From Pseudofrankia coriaricola (lineage in GTDB: Bacteria; Actinomycetota; Actinomycetes; Frankiales; Frankiaceae), in NCBI RefSeq assembly GCF_001854805.1, contig NZ_MBLO01000036.1, positions 192,534 through 256,533 of the forward strand: a DNA stretch of 64,000 nt, in the 5' to 3' direction. Below the pieces are notes generated by a model. It was not told where the DNA came from, ran no database searches, and saw nothing but the letters and a program-made list of their open reading frames with translations. Below, one piece after another: positions 60,269 to 64,000 of the stretch. The position numbers and the translations under genes are program-made. Each line of letters begins with the position of its first letter. Positions within the stretch are counted from its first letter, which is position 1.

Positions 60269-60673
60269 CTATGAAGGCCATGGCGGCTCACTCCATGACT
60301 CGCTCTTCGCCGAGGGTTGCAGCCGCTGGATCAGTTGCTCAACCAGGTCGGAGTCGGCCTTGCTGAGCGCGTTGATCCGAGCCGCGAGCCCGCGGACCCT
60401 TCGCGACTGGTCGGCGGCTTTCACCCCATACCACTCTTCCGCCACCGCAACAGCTACGTCACGTTGAGTGACGTTTAGCAGCTTCGCAAAACCGGCAAAC
60501 GTGTCTTGAGCAGGCGGCCCCACGGCATCCGGGCCAAAATTGATCAACTTGTTGAACCATGCGGTCGACCGGGCTCGGTCACTGCCAGCCTCAAGATCGG
60601 CATAGCGGTACCCCCGCCGACGGAGATCCTCAATCCGCTCCGTGAACGGGCGCCCCTCCAGCTCATCTCCCAC
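60269..60673 (-). CDS. HTH-type DNA-binding protein upstream of the Abi gene
   Basis: 134 aa; GTG at 60673, weak ribosome site. Pattern: TERIEDLRRRGYRYADLEAG, STAWFNKLINFGP, TFAGFAKLLNVTQRDVAVAVAEEWYGV, then a helical tail (AARINALSKADSDLVEQLIQ). This matches actinobacterial XRE-like proteins that pair with or regulate adjacent genes. Proximity suggests a role with the Abi protein, but there is a 97-bp AT-rich gap, so independence is possible. Confidence 0.65.
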   Translation of the reverse strand: MGDELEGRPFTERIEDLRRRGYRYADLEAGSDRARSTAWFNKLINFGPDAVGPPAQDTFAGFAKLLNVTQRDVAVAVAEEWYGVKAADQSRRVRGLAARINALSKADSDLVEQLIQRLQPSAKSESWSEPPWPS

Positions 60674-60802
60674 ACCATGAGACTACATGAATCTCACAGT
60701 TCGTGCGATGAACGAAATAGAGGATCATGCCGAGTCTGCACCGGGTCAGATCATGCCGCCGACGCCGCAGAGGGATGCGAGAAGGCCGGCATAGGCCACC
60801 AT

Positions 60803-60832
60803 GCCGGCGTCGGGCCCGGGCCCGACGCCGGC
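60803..60832. terminator. Perfect 30-bp palindrome after the double ACAD gene
   Basis: Arms GCCGGCGTCGGGCCC read identically on both strands; located 22 bp downstream of the minus-strand ACAD stop. Functions best as a GC terminator hairpin. Confidence 0.6.
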
Positions 60833-60853
60833 GGCGCCAATTTCAGGCCCGTC

Positions 60854-63352
60854 TCAGGACCGGGCGCGACCGCCGCGGGGGACGTTGCGGAACGCGATGC
60901 CGTGGTCCGGGGCCGCCTCGCGCGGCATGCCGAGCACGCGCTCGCTGATGACGTTGCGGGCGATCTCGGTGGTCCCGCCGGCCACGGTAGCGATCGTGCG
61001 GATCAGGTAGCCCACGCCGCAGGCGGCGGCCGGGTCGTCGTCGGCCCAGGCCGCGCCGATGGCGCCGGCGATCTCGTAGGTGATCGTGTCGCGGCGCGTG
61101 CCGAAGTGGCCGGCGAACAGCCGGCCGATCGCCGACGACTGCGGGTGCAGCCGGCCCGTGGTCATGCCGGCGGCGAGCCGACGGTTCAGCTGCTCGCGCA
61201 CCACGGAGAGCAGCCGCGCCTCGCCGATCAGCTCCCGCGTCCTCGGGTCGTCGAGCCGGCCCAGCCGGCTGGCGATCGGGACAAGCGGCGCGTCGATGCC
61301 GGCGCTGCCGCGGCGGGTGTGGCTGGGGCTGGTCACGAACGGTGAGTTGCTCGCCTGCCGCTCGTGCATCATCCAGCGGGTGCCGACGGTCCAGCCGCCG
61401 TCGACGTCGCCGAGACGCTCGCTGTCGGGCACCCGGACATCGGTGAGGTACTCCTGGCAGAACTCCTTCGAGCCGTTGAGCATCTCGATGCGGCTGATCT
61501 CGATGCCCGGCTGGTGGATCGGCAGCATGAACACGCTCAGCCCGCGGTGCTTGGGCACGTCCCAGTTCGTGCGGGCCAGGCACAGCGCCCAGTCGGACCA
61601 CCAGGCGCCGGTGCTCCAGATCTTCGAGCCGTTGAGCACCCACTCGTCGCCCTCGGCGACGGCCGACATGAGCGCCCCGGCGACGTCGGACCCGCCGCTC
61701 GGCTCGGAGAGGAACTGGATCCAGATCTCCTCGCCGCGCAGGATCGCCGGCAGGTGGCGGTGCTTCTGCTCCTCGCTGCCGAACTCGAGGATGACCGCGG
61801 CGCATGGCGAGAGCGTCGGCACCTGCAGGTGGCGCGGGAACTCGTAGCCGGCGAGTTCCTCGTTCAGGACCTGCTGGTGCGCGGCGGTGAGCCCCTGGCC
61901 GCCGTACTCGCGCGGGAAGGTGATGCCCGCGAGGCCCGCGTCGAACAGCATCCGCTGCAGCTTGCGGGCGTGCGCGACCTCGGCGAGCTCCTGCTCGTCG
62001 GTCAGCGTCCGCCGCAGCGTGCGGACCGTCTCGTCCTGCTTGAGATTGCCCCGGATGAATCGGCGCGCCCGCTCCCGGAAGCTGTCGAGGTCCTCGACGT
62101 CGCCCGCCGCGCCCGCCCGCGGCGCCGACGGGACGGCGGCGCGCGGGGCCGCGGGCGTCTCCTCCGGCTGAGTGTCGTCGCCCGGGGCGGTGGCCTGCGC
62201 GACGGCGATGGCGGCCAGCCGCTCCAGGTGCTCGGCCGGGGCGCCGAACAGCGAGCGGTTGACGGCACCCCGGCGCAGGAACAGGTGCAGGTCGTGCTCG
62301 AAGGTCACCCCGATGCCGCCGTGCAGCTGGACGCAGTCCTGCAGCAGCTCGACCCCGGGCTCGCCGAGGGCCTTGGCGACGCTGACCAGCTCGTCGGCCC
62401 GTGGCGAGCCCGCGTCGACGGCGGCGGCCGCGGCGTCGACGGCGGCGTGCGTCGCCTCGAGCCACATCTTCATGTCGGCGAACCGGTGCTTGAGCGCCTG
62501 GTAGGAGGCGAGCGGGCGGCCGAACGAGTAACGGTCGAAGGCCCACTCGACGGTCATGTCGAACGCGCGCTGCAGCGCGCCGACGGTCTCGGCGGTGAGC
62601 ATGACCAGGGCGAGCTGAAGCTGGCGGCGCACGTCCTCGTCGGCCCCGCCGAGCTCGCCGACGACCGCCGCGCGCGGCAGCCGGACGCCGTCGAAGGTGA
62701 CCGTGGCGAACCGGCGGGTCAGGTCGAGGGAACGCATCGGCGTGACGGTGACGCCGGCCGCGTCGGCGGGCACGAGCACCTGGGTGAGCCCGTCGCCGGT
62801 ACGGCCGGTCACCAGCAGGTGGCTCGCGGACCCGGCGGCCTCGACCGGGCGCTTGACCCCGTCGAGCACGACCTCGTCGCCGTCGGCCCGGACGGTGAGG
62901 GTGATGGTGCCGAGGCGGTCGTGCGGGGCCGGCTCGGCCAGGCACCACGCACCGACCGTCTCGCCGGCCAGCAGCGCGTCGAGAACGTCGGCCTGCTGGG
63001 CGGCGGCCTCGGGCCCCAGGGTGGCGGCGGTGCCCGCCGTCAGCGCGCGGGACAGCGCGGCGGCGACGACGTTCGTCCCGACCAGCGGCCCCGGCGCCGC
63101 GTGGGTGCCGAACTCGTAGGCGATCAGGCTCAGGTCGACGACGGGCGCGCCGCTGACGCTGCCACCGCCAAGCTCGTCGTCGACCACCAGCGCGGTCCAG
63201 CCGAGCTCGGCGCCGGACCGCCAGTAGTCGCGGCCGAATCCCTCCGGGTCGTCGCGCAGCCGGCGCAGCGCGTCCGGGGCGGCCTCCCGCTCCAGGTAGC
63301 GCGCCGTGGTGTCACGCAGGATCTCCTGCTCCGAGCTCAGCTCGATCAGCAT
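60854..63352 (-). CDS. Fused double acyl-CoA dehydrogenase (short + canonical)
   Basis: 832 aa; ATG at 63352. Residues 1-385 are a short-type ACAD (LSSEQEILRDTTARYL, SFGRPLASYQALKHRFADM, VQLHGGIGVTFEHDLHLFLRRG). A Pro/Ala/Gln linker follows (about 390-430, PGDDTQPEETPAAPRAAVPS). Residues 430-832 are a canonical ACAD (FLSEPSGGSDVAGALMSAVA, GSKIWSTGAWWSDWALCLA, VAGGTTEIARNVISERVLGM). The order matches the two-gene pairs elsewhere in the window, joined into one chain. Opposes a GntR regulator; element C2 lies upstream. Confidence 0.93.
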   Translation of the reverse strand: MLIELSSEQEILRDTTARYLEREAAPDALRRLRDDPEGFGRDYWRSGAELGWTALVVDDELGGGSVSGAPVVDLSLIAYEFGTHAAPGPLVGTNVVAAALSRALTAGTAATLGPEAAAQQADVLDALLAGETVGAWCLAEPAPHDRLGTITLTVRADGDEVVLDGVKRPVEAAGSASHLLVTGRTGDGLTQVLVPADAAGVTVTPMRSLDLTRRFATVTFDGVRLPRAAVVGELGGADEDVRRQLQLALVMLTAETVGALQRAFDMTVEWAFDRYSFGRPLASYQALKHRFADMKMWLEATHAAVDAAAAAVDAGSPRADELVSVAKALGEPGVELLQDCVQLHGGIGVTFEHDLHLFLRRGAVNRSLFGAPAEHLERLAAIAVAQATAPGDDTQPEETPAAPRAAVPSAPRAGAAGDVEDLDSFRERARRFIRGNLKQDETVRTLRRTLTDEQELAEVAHARKLQRMLFDAGLAGITFPREYGGQGLTAAHQQVLNEELAGYEFPRHLQVPTLSPCAAVILEFGSEEQKHRHLPAILRGEEIWIQFLSEPSGGSDVAGALMSAVAEGDEWVLNGSKIWSTGAWWSDWALCLARTNWDVPKHRGLSVFMLPIHQPGIEISRIEMLNGSKEFCQEYLTDVRVPDSERLGDVDGGWTVGTRWMMHERQASNSPFVTSPSHTRRGSAGIDAPLVPIASRLGRLDDPRTRELIGEARLLSVVREQLNRRLAAGMTTGRLHPQSSAIGRLFAGHFGTRRDTITYEIAGAIGAAWADDDPAAACGVGYLIRTIATVAGGTTEIARNVISERVLGMPREAAPDHGIAFRNVPRGGRARS

Positions 63353-63395
63353 GGACTCGACACCCCCGTGGCGGCTCGTGGGCGGTCGCCCTTGC

Positions 63396-63425
63396 AGATT
63401 GATTCATAATTCACTAGAGCAATCT
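63396..63425. promoter_or_regulatory. AT-rich operator-like element C2
   Basis: AGATTG (63396-63401) and CAATCT (63420-63425) are perfect 6-bp arms around 18 nt containing TGATTCATAATTCA. Core TTGATTCATAATTCAC (63399-63414) recurs at 52563. Likely promoter/operator of the double ACAD gene, perhaps bound by the divergent GntR protein. Confidence 0.45.
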
Positions 63426-63641
63426 ACGATCGGCGGGGCGGAACGCGCCACGATCTGTGGGACCGCCACGACCTGTGGGACGGAGGACACGCTCACGCCC
63501 ATCCGCCCGCCGGCGGCCGTATACAGGGGAGAACCCTGGCCGGAGTGCCCGGCCGCCCGCCGTCCAGCCGCCCCACAGCCGAAGATCGCATACTGTCGAG
63601 GACCCCGACACCATCCCGTCACCACCGCGAGGACCAGCACC

Positions 63642-64000
63642 GTGCCGCCCAGCCGAACCGTCAAGCTCACGAAGGCGAGCAACGCCGTCGTCGACTACCT
63701 CCTCGAGGAGATCTTCGAGGGGCGGCTGCGCTCCGGGCAGCGCATCGACCTCGTCGAGGTGGGCGACGCGCTCGGCCTGTCCCGCAGCCCGGTCCGGGAA
63801 GGTCTCGTCATGCTGGAGCGGGACGGGATCGTCTCGATCCGGCCGCACCGCGGGGTGTTCGTCGAGCCGTTCGACGCCGAGTCCGTGCTCGACGACTTCG
63901 AGGTGATGGGCCTGCTCTCCGGGGTCGCCGTCTCGCGGCTGGCGCACCAGCGCGACCCGGCGGTCATCGCCGAGCTGGAGCAGCTGATCGCCGACCTGAA
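63642..64000 (+). CDS. GntR-family regulator (FCD type), 3' end missing
   Basis: GTG at 63642 (GAGGA upstream); the frame runs to the window edge. N-terminal winged HTH: AVVDYLLEEIFEGRLRSGQR, DALGLSRSPVREGLVMLERDGIV, RPHRGVFVEPFD. The following helix (ESVLDDFEVMGLLSGVAVS) begins an FCD ligand domain as in FadR/VanR. The divergent position next to the double ACAD suggests it controls that gene. Confidence 0.88.
   Translation, partial: MPPSRTVKLTKASNAVVDYLLEEIFEGRLRSGQRIDLVEVGDALGLSRSPVREGLVMLERDGIVSIRPHRGVFVEPFDAESVLDDFEVMGLLSGVAVSRLAHQRDPAVIAELEQLIADL

Noticed and set aside
61364-63409. A 681-codon plus-strand frame
   Set aside because: Lies opposite the double ACAD gene and has no domain; a GC-shadow frame.

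Overview
The window is 64 kb of very GC-rich DNA with dense, partly overlapping genes, frequent GTG/TTG starts, F420-type (LLM) oxidoreductases and many fatty-acid/CoA genes. This points to a free-living or soil actinobacterium; the style (many acyl-CoA dehydrogenases, CoA ligases, Liv-type transporters, mosaic repeats) is Frankia-like, but that placement is inference.

Region 1 (1-5.6 kb) is a head-to-tail array of four paralogous substrate-binding lipoproteins (the first cut by the window edge). Three spacers each carry a strong hairpin terminator, and an inward TetR regulator follows. Region 2 (6.4-9.7 kb) has a divergent paired acyl-CoA dehydrogenase (ACAD) operon behind a perfect GGAGAAT-N3-ATTCTCC operator, plus an enoyl-CoA hydratase. 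Region 3 (9.9-15.7 kb) holds a transmembrane Ser/Thr kinase, a UPF0718 permease/UPF0703 pair and a secreted 5'-nucleotidase. Region 4 (15.9-24.2 kb) is a minus-strand operon (amidohydrolase, NTF2-like protein, two ACADs) split by a solo TnpB element, beside a plus-strand aldehyde dehydrogenase / CMD-family / hydroxyisobutyrate-dehydrogenase-like operon that starts with the stump of a lost enoyl-CoA hydratase.

Region 5 (24.4-34.3 kb) is an accessory stretch: unrecognised proteins, a phosphotransferase-fold protein, an IS3-family element inserted in a gene with a 4-bp target duplication, an XRE regulator, a GNAT acetyltransferase, PASTA and ricin-lectin proteins, a broken HTH gene and low coding density. 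Region 6 (34.4-52.5 kb) is a large catabolic block for CoA-thioester substrates: four ACADs/hydratases in one operon, three AMP-forming CoA ligases, two family III CoA-transferases, a KshB-like flavodoxin-type reductase with a 2Fe-2S domain, an LLM oxidoreductase, aldehyde dehydrogenase and an amidohydrolase. Several of its promoters share related palindromes. Region 7 (53.1-58.7 kb) has a LivH-LivM-LivG triple fusion plus LivF but no binding protein; the orphan binding proteins of region 1 are natural partners. Region 8 (58.7-64 kb) carries an SDR, an Abi/HEPN-like protein with an HTH neighbour, a fused double ACAD and a divergent GntR regulator running off the edge.

The genes fit import of an organic acid or cyclic compound, CoA activation and beta-oxidation-like degradation under TetR/GntR control; the actual substrate cannot be read from the sequence. 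The most unusual features are a dispersed palindromic repeat with compensatory stem changes, a second repeat family with a constant TCGCTTCGCTC loop that also sits in-frame inside a CoA ligase, the TnpB element abutting an ACAD stop codon, and the fused ACAD pair. I saw no tRNA, rRNA or CRISPR array.
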